Assembly (NCBI GenBank): GCA_027886905.1
Contig: JAPCJO010000004.1
Location: forward strand, 2,923 to 66,922
Direction: 5' to 3'
From: Nitrososphaerota archaeon
GTDB taxonomy: Archaea; Thermoproteota; Nitrososphaeria; Nitrososphaerales; Gagatemarchaeaceae
DNA: 64,000 nt
Below, one piece after another: positions 48,087 through 57,029 of the stretch (positions are counted from its first letter, which is position 1; each line of letters begins with the position of its first letter). The translations under genes and the position numbers were made by a program. Below the pieces are notes generated by a model, which did no database searches, was not told where the DNA came from, and saw nothing but the letters and a program-made list of their open reading frames with translations.

Positions 48087-49043
48087 TCAGTTGTCTTGGC
48101 TGCCGACCAACTCTTTGACGACGGAGGTCCACGCCCTCGCGCAGTTGTCCGGCGAGTATCCTCCTCCGCCGAGGGCCACCAGCCGCCCATTGCAGGCCTT
48201 GTCCGCCACGTTGTGGAGCGCTCGCGCGACGCTCGAATGGAATTTCTCCGAGAATTTCAGCCCCCCTATCGGATCGCCGGCTAGGCTGTCGGCTCCGCAC
48301 TGCAAGATCACGAACTCGGGCCGGGCACGAGCCGCAAATTCTTCAAGCCTGGGCAGGATTTCCTTGATCGTCTCGTCTCCCTCCCCCGGCAGGAGTGGGA
48401 TGTTCACCTTGGTGCCCTCCGCCGGCCCGCCGCCAGTCTCTCCCTCGCTGCCCGTCCCTGGATAGAGAAAACGGCCGCTTTCATGCACGTCGAAAATGAA
48501 AACTCCGCTGTCGAATTCGTACGGGTAGAAGACCCCGTCGCCGTGGTGGACGTCGATGTCCACATAGAGCACCCTCTTGATCCCCCTGCTCCTCAGCAAC
48601 TCTATGGCCACGCCTATGTCGTTGAAGACGCAAAATCCCGCAGACGCGTCTCTGCGCGCGTGATGGAGCCCTCCCACCGGGTTGAACCCGTGGTCGACCT
48701 CTCCGCCCAATGTCTTCTCGACGCACGCGAGGGTGGACCCCACGGCAAATTCGGCGGCCTCGAAGACGCCCTTGAAGGCCGGAGTGTCTCCCTCATCGAG
48801 ATATCCGCGCCCCAGACTCGAGGCCTCCCTGACCGAGTCGACGTGGCTCTTCTTGTGGAAGAGCTCAAGCGCTTCCTCGTCTGCGAGCTCCGGTTCGACC
48901 ATCACTTCGCCGAGGTCCTGCCTGACCAGCTCCTCCCAGAAGCGGACCGCCCGGGCGGAATTGAACGGGTGCGGCGGCGGGAAGGAGTACTTGAGGAGCC
49001 CGTCGCCCTTGACCACGCAAACGCGGCACACTCCTTGGACCAC
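48087..49043 (-). CDS. Histone deacetylase / acetoin utilisation family (AcuC-like) deacetylase
   Basis: GGLHHARRDASAGFCVFNDIGVAIELL, VLYVDIDVHHGDGV, FLYPGTG, LQCGADSLAGDPIGGLKFS, LGGGGY. Confidence 0.93.
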   Translation of the reverse strand: MVQGVCRVCVVKGDGLLKYSFPPPHPFNSARAVRFWEELVRQDLGEVMVEPELADEEALELFHKKSHVDSVREASSLGRGYLDEGDTPAFKGVFEAAEFAVGSTLACVEKTLGGEVDHGFNPVGGLHHARRDASAGFCVFNDIGVAIELLRSRGIKRVLYVDIDVHHGDGVFYPYEFDSGVFIFDVHESGRFLYPGTGSEGETGGGPAEGTKVNIPLLPGEGDETIKEILPRLEEFAARARPEFVILQCGADSLAGDPIGGLKFSEKFHSSVARALHNVADKACNGRLVALGGGGYSPDNCARAWTSVVKELVGSQDN

Positions 49044-49044
49044 C

Positions 49045-50106
49045 CTAGATTCTTGAGGCCAGCGCAGAGACCGCGGTCCGGAGCGAGTCGGCGCCGGCCT
49101 TCACGAGCTCAGCCTGCCTGACGATGCCTATCGACTTCAACAGCTCCTCCGATATGAGCCGGTCAGGCCCCGACGTGAGCTCGCCGGTCACGTCCGAGTA
49201 GTCGAGCTCCTTCTTCAGCGCGTAGCTGTGCATCGCGTGGAGGTCGAGGACCGTCTTGACCGTCTCGTAGCCAAGGAAGGAGTAACACTCCACCGTCTCC
49301 CTCGAGTCCAGGAGCTCGAGGGCCTTCCCGCGGACTATGGCGACCGCGTCCTCGGACCGGTACCTTCCGAACTTCAGCGACATTGGGCTGTCCATCGCCG
49401 TGGTGCGCAGCACGTCGTAAAGGACCGCGAGAGCCTCGAGCCGATTCTCGCAGGACGACCTTGAGGCTAGCTTCAAGCCGGACGCTTCGGTCCACTCCTT
49501 GAAGATGGCCGACTTCCTTCTCGAGAGGCCCTTCATCTGGGCGAACAGATGGCTTGGGGACGGCACCTGGAGGCTGGAGAATATCTCTGAGACGCAGAGG
49601 TCAGTCGCCGCGGAGGTGAGCCAAAAGTCCGCCTCCGCAAGGTTCTGCCAAACCTTCTCGTCGACACGCCCCAAAGCCTTGAGCGCGGCCGCGAGGTGCG
49701 ACTCCGCCGCCTTCCCGCAGCTTTCCTTGAACTTCCTCCTGCAGCTTGCGATGGTGCTCGCAAGGAGGAGCGCACCGTCCCTGAGGACGGTCGCCCTCGC
49801 GAGCGACACGCTCAGCTCCGGGTCGGGGTCCCGGAGCTCTCTCTCCGACCTGAACATGATCTCGGCGTAGAACTCCCCCACGCGCACGTACTTCGGCGGG
49901 GTTGGGTCCTTGCTGACCACGAGCAGGTCGTACTCGCAGCTCTTCCTGCTCATCCGCGCAGTGTGGCATCCGACTATGGCCACCTCGTTCGAGGGGTATG
50001 TCTTCAGGACGCTGAGGATCGTCTGCGTGTTGGGGTCCGTCTCGGTCCGCGAGACGGGCGCGGTCGTCTTCGTCCTCCCCGCGCTCGCTCTCCTGCTCAT
50101 CTCCAT
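49045..50106 (-). CDS. Archaeal conserved hypothetical protein, degenerate nucleotidyltransferase-like N-terminus
   Basis: VLKTYPSNEVAIVGCHTARMSRKSCEYDLLVVSKD then helical C-terminus; start ATG 50106 gives a TGATG overlap with the ADH gene. Confidence 0.65.
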   Translation of the reverse strand: MEMSRRASAGRTKTTAPVSRTETDPNTQTILSVLKTYPSNEVAIVGCHTARMSRKSCEYDLLVVSKDPTPPKYVRVGEFYAEIMFRSERELRDPDPELSVSLARATVLRDGALLLASTIASCRRKFKESCGKAAESHLAAALKALGRVDEKVWQNLAEADFWLTSAATDLCVSEIFSSLQVPSPSHLFAQMKGLSRRKSAIFKEWTEASGLKLASRSSCENRLEALAVLYDVLRTTAMDSPMSLKFGRYRSEDAVAIVRGKALELLDSRETVECYSFLGYETVKTVLDLHAMHSYALKKELDYSDVTGELTSGPDRLISEELLKSIGIVRQAELVKAGADSLRTAVSALASRI

Positions 50107-51128
50107 CAATCCGTTATCAGGGCTTTCATGCACTGCTGCTGTCCTGCGGCGGCGAAAGCCTGTTCCGAGTCCGAGAGCGGAAAGCGGTGGGTGATCAGGT
50201 CTTTGACCGCGAGCGCCCCGTCCGCCAGGAGCTTCATCGCCGCCTGCGTCTCCCTCTCGCTCGAGGCGTAGCTGGTCACGACGGAGGTGCCGTTCAGGAA
50301 GAGTCGCGCCAGGTCTAGGGTCCCCGTGGCCCCCCTCTTGGGCGCCCCGAAGAGAAGGACCGTGCCTCCCCTGGCGGCGAGCCTCGTCGCGTCTTCGAAC
50401 GCCACCACGCTAGCCGTCGCGACCACGACGAGCTCCGGCCCATCGGGCATCGGCCCGCGGATCACCCTCTCCTTCTCCTCCGGGTTCGCCGGGTTGAAGA
50501 CGATCTCGCAGCCGACCTTCCTAGAGAATGAGTTCCTGTACTCGCTCACGTCCCCCACCGCGACCTTCTCGACGCCCGCGTGCCTCAGGAGCTTGTAGAT
50601 CATCAGCCCCACCGGGCCTGCCCCGTAGATCACCGCGCTTCCAACCCCCGTCCCCCGGGCGTTCTCGACGCCGAGGATGCAGCACGACAACGGCTCGATG
50701 AAGCTCGCCTCCTCGTACCCGAGCCCCTCGGGAAGCTCGATCACCGCGCCCCTGTCGACGTTGAACTTCGGGACGACGAACCTCTCCGCGAGGCCGCAGG
50801 GCACCAGGTTGTGCTTTGCGAACTCGGCGCAGTAAGTCGTCTTGCCGCGCTTGCAGACCTCGCACGAGAGGCACGGCACGTGGTGGTGGGCGAAGACGCG
50901 CATCCCTCTCGAGACCTGTGTGACGCCCTTGCCCACATCCTCGACCTCGCCGACGGCCTCGTGGCCTAGTATCTTCGTGGTGATCCCGACCCCCTGCACC
51001 TTCTCGAGGTCCGTCCCGCAGACGCCGCAGCACCTGAGCTTGACGAGGACCTCTCCCTCGCCGGGTGAGGGCTCGGGGACGTCCTCCATCGTGACCCCGC
51101 CCATCGGCCCTACCAGCGCGGCTTTCAT
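50106..51128 (-). CDS. Zinc-dependent alcohol dehydrogenase (MDR family)
   Basis: CGVCGTDLEKVQG..LGHEAVGEVEDVGKGV, CLSCEVCKRGKTTYC, VIYGAGPVGLMIYKLLRHAG. Confidence 0.93.
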   Translation of the reverse strand: MKAALVGPMGGVTMEDVPEPSPGEGEVLVKLRCCGVCGTDLEKVQGVGITTKILGHEAVGEVEDVGKGVTQVSRGMRVFAHHHVPCLSCEVCKRGKTTYCAEFAKHNLVPCGLAERFVVPKFNVDRGAVIELPEGLGYEEASFIEPLSCCILGVENARGTGVGSAVIYGAGPVGLMIYKLLRHAGVEKVAVGDVSEYRNSFSRKVGCEIVFNPANPEEKERVIRGPMPDGPELVVVATASVVAFEDATRLAARGGTVLLFGAPKRGATGTLDLARLFLNGTSVVTSYASSERETQAAMKLLADGALAVKDLITHRFPLSDSEQAFAAAGQQQCMKALITD

Positions 51129-51210
51129 TCTTCGCTGCGAGAGGCTCTTCCGGACGCCCGCTATAAGCGCACGCCCCGAGACGGGCTCGCATCCTCCAAA
51201 GAAAGGTCAG

Positions 51211-51408
51211 TCACTTTGGGAGCCCTGTGACGTCCTCGCAGTCGAGGAGCGCTCCGCAGTTCGGGCAGCGATACTTGCAAGAGTTGATCTCGACCATCAT
51301 GGTGCCGCAGTAGCACCGCTCCCCGCCCTGGGACGACAAGTGGAATCTCCCAAGCCGAATTCGGGCGCGCTCCGCTAAAAGGCCTTCCTCAGATTTCCTG
51401 AACGTCAT
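51211..51408 (-). CDS. Small zinc-ribbon protein (65 aa)
   Basis: CYCGTMMVEINSCKYRCPNCGALLDCEDVTGL. Confidence 0.6.
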   Translation of the reverse strand: MTFRKSEEGLLAERARIRLGRFHLSSQGGERCYCGTMMVEINSCKYRCPNCGALLDCEDVTGLPK

Positions 51409-51452
51409 GATTTATCTGCCGTGCGCAGCGCGGATGGAGAGGCGCAGGTTCG

Positions 51453-52247
51453 ATGAAAGGAAGCGACAAGTGGGGCCAGGGCGGCGGGCCTAAGGTTCGC
51501 GTCGAGTTCGTCCTAGCCGTCCTCGTGGCTGCGACCCTGGTCGGAGCCTACTTCTACATCGAGGGCAACAGGCTGAGCTCCGGTGTCCGTGTCGGGACGG
51601 TCACGACCATATCGACGACGGGGGTCCAGTGCGACGACAGCTCGATGCCACAGGCCGCGCAGGCCGTCGAGCAGGACCCGACCTTCACTGGCCTGAGCGA
51701 AGGGCTCTGTTACAACTACCTCGGCGAATCCCAGGCTACAATGACGTTCGCCTCCTACAACGGCACGATCGCCTACCCATGCGGAGACGCCCCCCTGCAG
51801 TCCCCCGCGTCGGAGATCCTGGTCAACGTGACGGGGTCGCAGAGCTTGCTTTCGGCGCGCCTCCTAAACTCGTCGCAGGTGGGATACGAGCAGCAGGCCT
51901 GCGGCGCCTCCGTCCCCGTGGACGTGGCCTCGGTCACGGACGTCGAGTCGACCATCCCCGCCGTCCCGCAGTTGAACGTGACGCTGAGCCTCCCAACTGG
52001 AGGGACATCCGTCGCGAGCCTCAAGGCGGTCCTCACCTTGGATGGAGGCTCGCAGACCTTCCGGTTCGGCGGCGTGACCTCGGACTCTCCGCTGAGGCCG
52101 TCCGCGTCTGCGTCCAGCACCGAGATCGTCCTACCGAACCTCTCGTTCAACGCCGACGAGGTGTACCCGATGGCGGTCTCCGGGAATTACGTGGACGGGC
52201 AGGCGTTCAGCTATCTGGTCCACGTGGAGATTGCCCAAATCCCCTGA
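51453..52247 (+). CDS. Membrane-anchored extracytoplasmic hypothetical protein
   Basis: N-terminal TM VEFVLAVLVAATLVGAYFYIEG, then Thr/Ser-rich beta-type sequence. Confidence 0.65.
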   Translation: MKGSDKWGQGGGPKVRVEFVLAVLVAATLVGAYFYIEGNRLSSGVRVGTVTTISTTGVQCDDSSMPQAAQAVEQDPTFTGLSEGLCYNYLGESQATMTFASYNGTIAYPCGDAPLQSPASEILVNVTGSQSLLSARLLNSSQVGYEQQACGASVPVDVASVTDVESTIPAVPQLNVTLSLPTGGTSVASLKAVLTLDGGSQTFRFGGVTSDSPLRPSASASSTEIVLPNLSFNADEVYPMAVSGNYVDGQAFSYLVHVEIAQIP

Positions 52248-52349
52248 AGCCCGGACCGCCGATGACGCTCGCAAAGGGTTTTAGGGGCGCGTTTGCGCGA
52301 GACCCCAAGCTTGCCCAGCCTTCCGTTCTCCCGTGACGCGGACGAGGGG

Positions 52350-52580
52350 ATGCCGCGAATCGTCAGGAGGAACCCCAGCAAGCCCGTGACCAAGTTCTGC
52401 ATCAACTGCCTCTCTCCCCTCGAGAAGGGAAGTGAGCTTGGGGGGTGGCTGGTTCCGCAGGACTACTACTGCAAGAACTGCGGGTACAAAGGGTACGTCT
52501 ATCTGGAAGACAGGCGCAGCGAGGACGAAGGCCTCGGCGAAGGAAACGAAGCACAGCAGACCGGCGACCGAGACCCATAA
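52350..52580 (+). CDS. Small zinc-ribbon protein
   Basis: MPRIVRRNPSKPVTKFCINCLSPLEKGSELGGWLVPQDYYCKNCGYKGYVYLE (two CxxC knuckles). Confidence 0.65.
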   Translation: MPRIVRRNPSKPVTKFCINCLSPLEKGSELGGWLVPQDYYCKNCGYKGYVYLEDRRSEDEGLGEGNEAQQTGDRDP

Positions 52581-52585
52581 CCGAC

Positions 52586-53722
52586 TTGTCCTCCTCAGGC
52601 GCACGGGCGCTGCAGCCACCCCCGGTAGCAACCGACACGACGTCCTCGGCGAGGACGAACTGGATGTTCTTCTTCATAGGCATAATCGTCTTCACCATAG
52701 CGATGATGCTCGTCTCGTTCCCCGTGGGCTTCTACACGGTCTTCGGGACACACCTCTCCGACAACTACTCAGCCTCAACGCCCGTCTACTCGGTGGGATA
52801 CGACTTCTTCTTCGCAACGGTCCAGGTCCCCCTCGTCGGCAACTTCGGAAGTATCTTCGTCGTCCTGTCGGCGATCTACCTGGCGTTCCTCGTGCTCGCG
52901 GCGAGGCAGGGCACAGGCCTTCTCAAGGCGCTCCGGGCCTCGGTCTCCGACGGCTACGACGCGCTATTCAAGAACCCGCTGACAGCGACCTTGGTCATCC
53001 TCGGCGCAGTCAGCTTCGTGACAGTCCTGGTCGACAGCTTTCAAACGAGCGCAGGCGTCTCCACGGGGTCTCTCAGCGGAGACCCGTTCCTGCTTCTCGT
53101 GAATTTCTTCCTCGCTCCCCTCACCGAGGAGGCAACCTTCAGAATGATCATGATAGGCTTGCCCGTGCTCGTCCTCTCCCTAATCATGTTCCGAGAATTC
53201 TCGCCGTTCAAGGTCGCCAAGGCGCTCTGGCGCCCCTCCTCGGCATGGGACGTCGACGAGGACGTCGAGACGGAGGCGGTCACCGTGCGCTCCTTCAACG
53301 AGACGGGACCCTCGCTCTTCCCAGACGGCTCGTCGGACTCGCTGAAGGTGAGGGCCATCAAGCCGGTAGTCTACGTCTTCCTGTTCCTCTCCTCCTTCAT
53401 ATTCGGGTACGCGCACTACGCCTCCGGGATCGGCTGGGGGCCAGGGAAGGTCAGCGAAGCCGCGCTCGCCGGGGTCGCCCTGGGGTACCTGTACGTCAAG
53501 TACGGGTTCCAGACCAACGTCCTCATGCACTGGTCTATCAACTACGTGGGGACCATCTTCGCCTTCTTCGGCCAGGCCGCATACGGGGTCCCGTGGACCT
53601 CCAACACCGGGAGCTTCCTGGACATCATCCCGACCGTTGACATCGTCTACCTCCTGGGAGTGCCCTCGACTCTCATCGTGGGGAACGAGATTCTGAAGCG
53701 AGCGATGCGCAACAGACGCTGA
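52586..53722 (+). CDS. CPBP family intramembrane metalloprotease
   Basis: APLTEEATFRMIMIGLPVLVLSL (EExxxR) and GYLYVKYGFQTNVLMHWSINY; TTG start. Confidence 0.82.
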   Translation: MSSSGARALQPPPVATDTTSSARTNWMFFFIGIIVFTIAMMLVSFPVGFYTVFGTHLSDNYSASTPVYSVGYDFFFATVQVPLVGNFGSIFVVLSAIYLAFLVLAARQGTGLLKALRASVSDGYDALFKNPLTATLVILGAVSFVTVLVDSFQTSAGVSTGSLSGDPFLLLVNFFLAPLTEEATFRMIMIGLPVLVLSLIMFREFSPFKVAKALWRPSSAWDVDEDVETEAVTVRSFNETGPSLFPDGSSDSLKVRAIKPVVYVFLFLSSFIFGYAHYASGIGWGPGKVSEAALAGVALGYLYVKYGFQTNVLMHWSINYVGTIFAFFGQAAYGVPWTSNTGSFLDIIPTVDIVYLLGVPSTLIVGNEILKRAMRNRR

Positions 53723-53840
53723 AGAAGACGAGTTAGAATCCGCACGGGCCCCGTCTTCAGGTGGCCGTGCTTCCGCTAGCCTCGGTTCGAACGGGGGTTT
53801 GGATTGTGCATGAAGAAGTTGCGGATTTCGTCGTGCAAAG

Positions 53841-53860
53841 CGCAGATTTATAAATCTAGA
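53841..53860 (+). promoter_or_regulatory. Strong palindromic TATA element AGATTTATAAATCT (53844..53857 core)
   Basis: TTTATAAAT centre about 26 nt upstream of ATG 53877; 14-bp perfect palindrome. Confidence 0.65.
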
Positions 53861-53876
53861 TTCCCAATCCATAAGC

Positions 53877-53993
53877 ATGGAACTCGACCAGAAGCTAAGA
53901 TACGGACTCGCAGCTGCCTCTGTCGCCTCAGTTGCACTGTCGGCGTTCGGAATGCACGTGAGCGTGCTAGAGATAGCTGGAAGAGTAGGCTGA
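53877..53993 (+). CDS. 38-aa hydrophobic micro-protein, leaderless
   Basis: Manual translation MELDQKLRYGLAAASVASVALSAFGMHVSVLEIAGRVG*; ATG falls at the predicted TSS. Absent from the ORF track, which has nothing under 60 aa. Confidence 0.6.
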   Translation: MELDQKLRYGLAAASVASVALSAFGMHVSVLEIAGRVG

Positions 53994-54007
53994 GCGGTAG
54001 ACCGGAC

Positions 54008-55171
54008 TTACCTGACTTTCAATACTGACTCTTCGAGGCGAGCCAGTAGTTCCTCAGTGGCGAAGGCCCAGCGCTCGTTAGGCTCGTCCCACTGGTTATA
54101 GCAAATCGTGAAGTACTTCATCTCCCTCTTGTCAAGGAGCAGCAACTCTGCTCTGCTACCGAAGGGCTTCAGGATTTTCTTGAAGTGTTCGAGGGCTTCG
54201 TTCGCCATACTGAGGGGGATGAAGAGTTGCGCGAAGTAGGCGTCCCCCGCGGCCTCTGACCAGAGGAACGGCAGGCGGTTCATCTGGCTCCTAAGCATGA
54301 TGCTCTCCTTTCCTCTCAGGCCGCGGACCAAGAGCGCGACGCCCAGGTAGTCATATCTCGCGAACCCCACGTCTTCCCCACGCTCAAAATCGTAGTTGAG
54401 GCGGTGCCAGCCCACCGTGTGGTGCGACACGAGACGCTGGTCAAGAACGTGGCGCGCGTAGTGCCATCCGAGCGTCTTGTAGTTGATGTCGACCCCGTTT
54501 ATCCGCTTGATCGCCGCCTGGACCTCCATGAGGGAGCGGTCGCTGTCCTTCGAGAGCTCCTTGAGGATCAGAAGGTCCACCTTGTCCACCTTCTTCCGCT
54601 CTGAGATCATGGCGCGCGCGGCCCTCTCGTCGAGCGGGGGCGCGTTGCTCCAGTCAAAGTCCCAAACGCCGTCGTCGAAGTCGAAGCAATCCGCCCTCAT
54701 GGGCGCGACCCTGTGCACGTCGCAGTCGAAGAGCTCGACGGAAGAGAAGACCCCTCTTTCCTTGAGGCTGCCCATGAAACGGTGGAACTCCGCCGCGAAC
54801 TCGGCCGGGACCGCGGCTTGAGCCAAGAAGACGTCGTTGGGCATGGTGCCCGCGTAGGCGACCAGGTAGGAGAGGTCGCCCATGGTCTCGAATATCTTCG
54901 GGGCGCGAGCGCGGAACTCGTCTGAGACACCCAGCTTCATGACGATCCTTCTGAGCCCCAGGGCGCCGTAGTCTGGTTCGGCCTTGACTGCAAAGCCGCG
55001 CCTGACGAGCTTCTCCTTGTAGCGGTACCTGACGCTCTCCTTGAACTGGCCTAGCCGCCTGGATATCTCCGCGATGTCCGGGCCTATCTCGGTCACTTGC
55101 TTGACGAGGGCCACCGTGTTCGCATTAGAATCGGTGTTGACGGGGGTATCGGTCAGCGTAGGGTCGTCCAA
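54008..55171 (-). CDS. Lrp/AsnC-like transcriptional regulator with two HTH-like segments
   Basis: VTEIGPDIAEISRRLGQFKESVRYRYKEKLVRRGFAVKAEPDYGALGL and later KVDKVDLLILKELSKDSDRSLMEVQAAI; TTG 55171 (or 55174) placed downstream of TATA. Confidence 0.7.
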   Translation of the reverse strand: MDDPTLTDTPVNTDSNANTVALVKQVTEIGPDIAEISRRLGQFKESVRYRYKEKLVRRGFAVKAEPDYGALGLRRIVMKLGVSDEFRARAPKIFETMGDLSYLVAYAGTMPNDVFLAQAAVPAEFAAEFHRFMGSLKERGVFSSVELFDCDVHRVAPMRADCFDFDDGVWDFDWSNAPPLDERAARAMISERKKVDKVDLLILKELSKDSDRSLMEVQAAIKRINGVDINYKTLGWHYARHVLDQRLVSHHTVGWHRLNYDFERGEDVGFARYDYLGVALLVRGLRGKESIMLRSQMNRLPFLWSEAAGDAYFAQLFIPLSMANEALEHFKKILKPFGSRAELLLLDKREMKYFTICYNQWDEPNERWAFATEELLARLEESVLKVR

Positions 55172-55192
55172 CAAAATGTTACAAAATTTGAC

Positions 55193-55214
55193 GCATAATC
55201 CAACTATATTATGC
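55193..55214. promoter_or_regulatory. Inverted repeat GCATAAT-N8-ATTATGC overlapping the TATA region of the Lrp-like gene
   Basis: Perfect 7-bp arms, direct reading. Confidence 0.65.
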
Positions 55215-55266
55215 ATATGGATTCCGGTTCTATTTTCCGGCTGCCCTCCTCGGCAGCCGCCCCATG

Positions 55267-56175
55267 CTAGATGCTTAGCGCCGACCGGAGGCCCTTGTAC
55301 CTGTTGCGGATGGTGACCTCTGTCACGCCTGCCGCCTCCGCAACGTCCCTCTGCGTCTTGTCCTCGCCCTCGAGGGTGCACGACACGTAGAGCGCCGCCG
55401 CCGCGAGACCCATGGGGTCCTTGCCCGCCGATATCCTCGCCTCCTCGGCCTTCTTGAGAATCTCCAACGCCCTCCTCTTTGTCCTCTCCGAGAGCTGCGC
55501 CCTAGAGGCTATCCTAGAGACGCACTTGGTCGGGTCGACCACGGGCATCTTGATGTCCATCTCCTTGAGGAGAAGCCTGTAGCACCTGGCGATGTCCTTC
55601 TTCTTGACGTTGGAAACCACGGCGAGGTCCTTGAGAGTCCTCGGGGTCTCTCTATCCCTACACGCGGCGTAGAGCGAGGCCGCGATTATCGCGGATATCG
55701 ACCTTCCCCTGACCAGCCCGCGCTCGAGGGCCTTTCTGTAAATGTAAGCGGCTTTCTCGATGACCGCATCGGACACTGAAAGCTTGTCCGAGAGCCTGTC
55801 CAGCTCGCTGAAAGCCTGCCTCAGGTTCCTGTCCATGGGCTCATGCACCTGGCTCCTGCTGTCCCAGGTCCTCAGCCTCTCCACCGTGGCCTTCATAGAC
55901 GCCGAAAGCGACTTGCCCGAGGCGTCCTTGTTGATCCCGCCGATCACCGTGGCCAGGCCCATGTCGTGCATGGCGATCGAGGTCGGTATCCCTCCCCTTG
56001 ACCTGTCGTCCTTCTCTTCCTTGGAGAACGCCCTCCACTCTGGCCCTGTCTCCTCTATCTTGTCCTTGACCACAAAACCGCAGCTGCTGCAGACGAGCTC
56101 TCCGCCTGCGTTGTCCACCACCATTGGACCTTTCCCGCACCTCGGGCACTTGTCCAGCGCCCGTTGCAACTTCAT
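55267..56175 (-). CDS. tfb: Transcription initiation factor B (TFB)
   Basis: Zn ribbon CPRCGKGPMVVDNAGGELVCSSCG; GPEWRAFSKEEKDDRSRGG; cyclin-like repeats RGLVRGRSISAIIAASLYAACR and GKDPMGLAAAALYVSC. Confidence 0.96.
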   Translation of the reverse strand: MKLQRALDKCPRCGKGPMVVDNAGGELVCSSCGFVVKDKIEETGPEWRAFSKEEKDDRSRGGIPTSIAMHDMGLATVIGGINKDASGKSLSASMKATVERLRTWDSRSQVHEPMDRNLRQAFSELDRLSDKLSVSDAVIEKAAYIYRKALERGLVRGRSISAIIAASLYAACRDRETPRTLKDLAVVSNVKKKDIARCYRLLLKEMDIKMPVVDPTKCVSRIASRAQLSERTKRRALEILKKAEEARISAGKDPMGLAAAALYVSCTLEGEDKTQRDVAEAAGVTEVTIRNRYKGLRSALSI

Positions 56176-56342
56176 CAGTCTTGAGAAATCTCTTTCAGAT
56201 GACAAGCAATACACCGGAGGGGCTTGAGCCGAAGTTGCAAATCTTTTACAGCTATTTAGCTTTTGTGGAGAAACAAGTCCCTCCAAGGTTCACGCCGAGC
56301 GCGTCGACACCGATGAAGGACCCGACCGGAGGTCCATCAAGC

Positions 56343-56350
56343 TTTTATAT
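56343..56350 (+). promoter_or_regulatory. Putative TATA box (TTTTATAT)
   Basis: About 32-39 nt upstream of GTG 56382. Confidence 0.5.
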
Positions 56351-56381
56351 CTAGGACGCGAGTCACGTTCAGGTAAGGCCT

Positions 56382-57029
56382 GTGGGCGCCGACTTGGTCA
56401 TGTTCGAGAATGCCCTGCAGTTCATAGGGGCCTTCGTCGCATTCTCAATAGCCCTCGTCGCGTACAAAGGTGTGCGCGAGACGAGTAGCTCTTCGATGCT
56501 GAGGCTCGCCGCGGCGTTCGTCTTCCTGGGCACGGGTTTCGTCCTCGAGGGGCTAGAGGGGGTCGGCGCCTTTGCGAGCATTCCTGGACTCGAGATCTCA
56601 CTTGCGACGATCCTGTTGGCCGGACTCTTCCTTCAGACTGTAGGGTACTTCTTCCTGGCCTTCTCTCACCTCCTGGACGTGGTGGTCTCGCGCCGCCTAG
56701 GGCCGCTTCTCGTGCTCATCCCCATCTTCGCCGTGAGCCCTACGAGCGTGGACACGGTCCTAAGAAGCCTCTCCTTCTACTTCATCCTCTACGGCGTCCT
56801 TGAGACGGCGCTCTCGTACTCCAAGACCCGGAACCCAAACACCCTGTTCATCGCGACTGGGCTGGGAATGCTGGCCGCTGGGTGGTGGGTCTCTCTCGCC
56901 GCCCCTGACATTGCATTGTTAACATTATTGCAGCTTTTGATGAGGGAAGTTGGACTGATTGCGCTATTCATCCCCGTCTTGAAGTTCTCGTTCAGGAAGC
57001 CAGGAGATCTTTTGAATGCCCCAGTATAG
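56382..57029 (+). CDS. Archaeal multi-TM protein (about 7 TM)
   Basis: GTG start; FENALQFIGAFVAFSIALVAYKGV...FFLAFSHLLDVVV...VGLIALFIPVLKFSF. Confidence 0.75.
   Translation: MGADLVMFENALQFIGAFVAFSIALVAYKGVRETSSSSMLRLAAAFVFLGTGFVLEGLEGVGAFASIPGLEISLATILLAGLFLQTVGYFFLAFSHLLDVVVSRRLGPLLVLIPIFAVSPTSVDTVLRSLSFYFILYGVLETALSYSKTRNPNTLFIATGLGMLAAGWWVSLAAPDIALLTLLQLLMREVGLIALFIPVLKFSFRKPGDLLNAPV

Noticed and set aside
55172-55381. N-terminal extension of the Lrp-like ORF
   Set aside because: Crosses an AT-rich promoter dyad and overlaps the TFB 3' end; no homology-like content.
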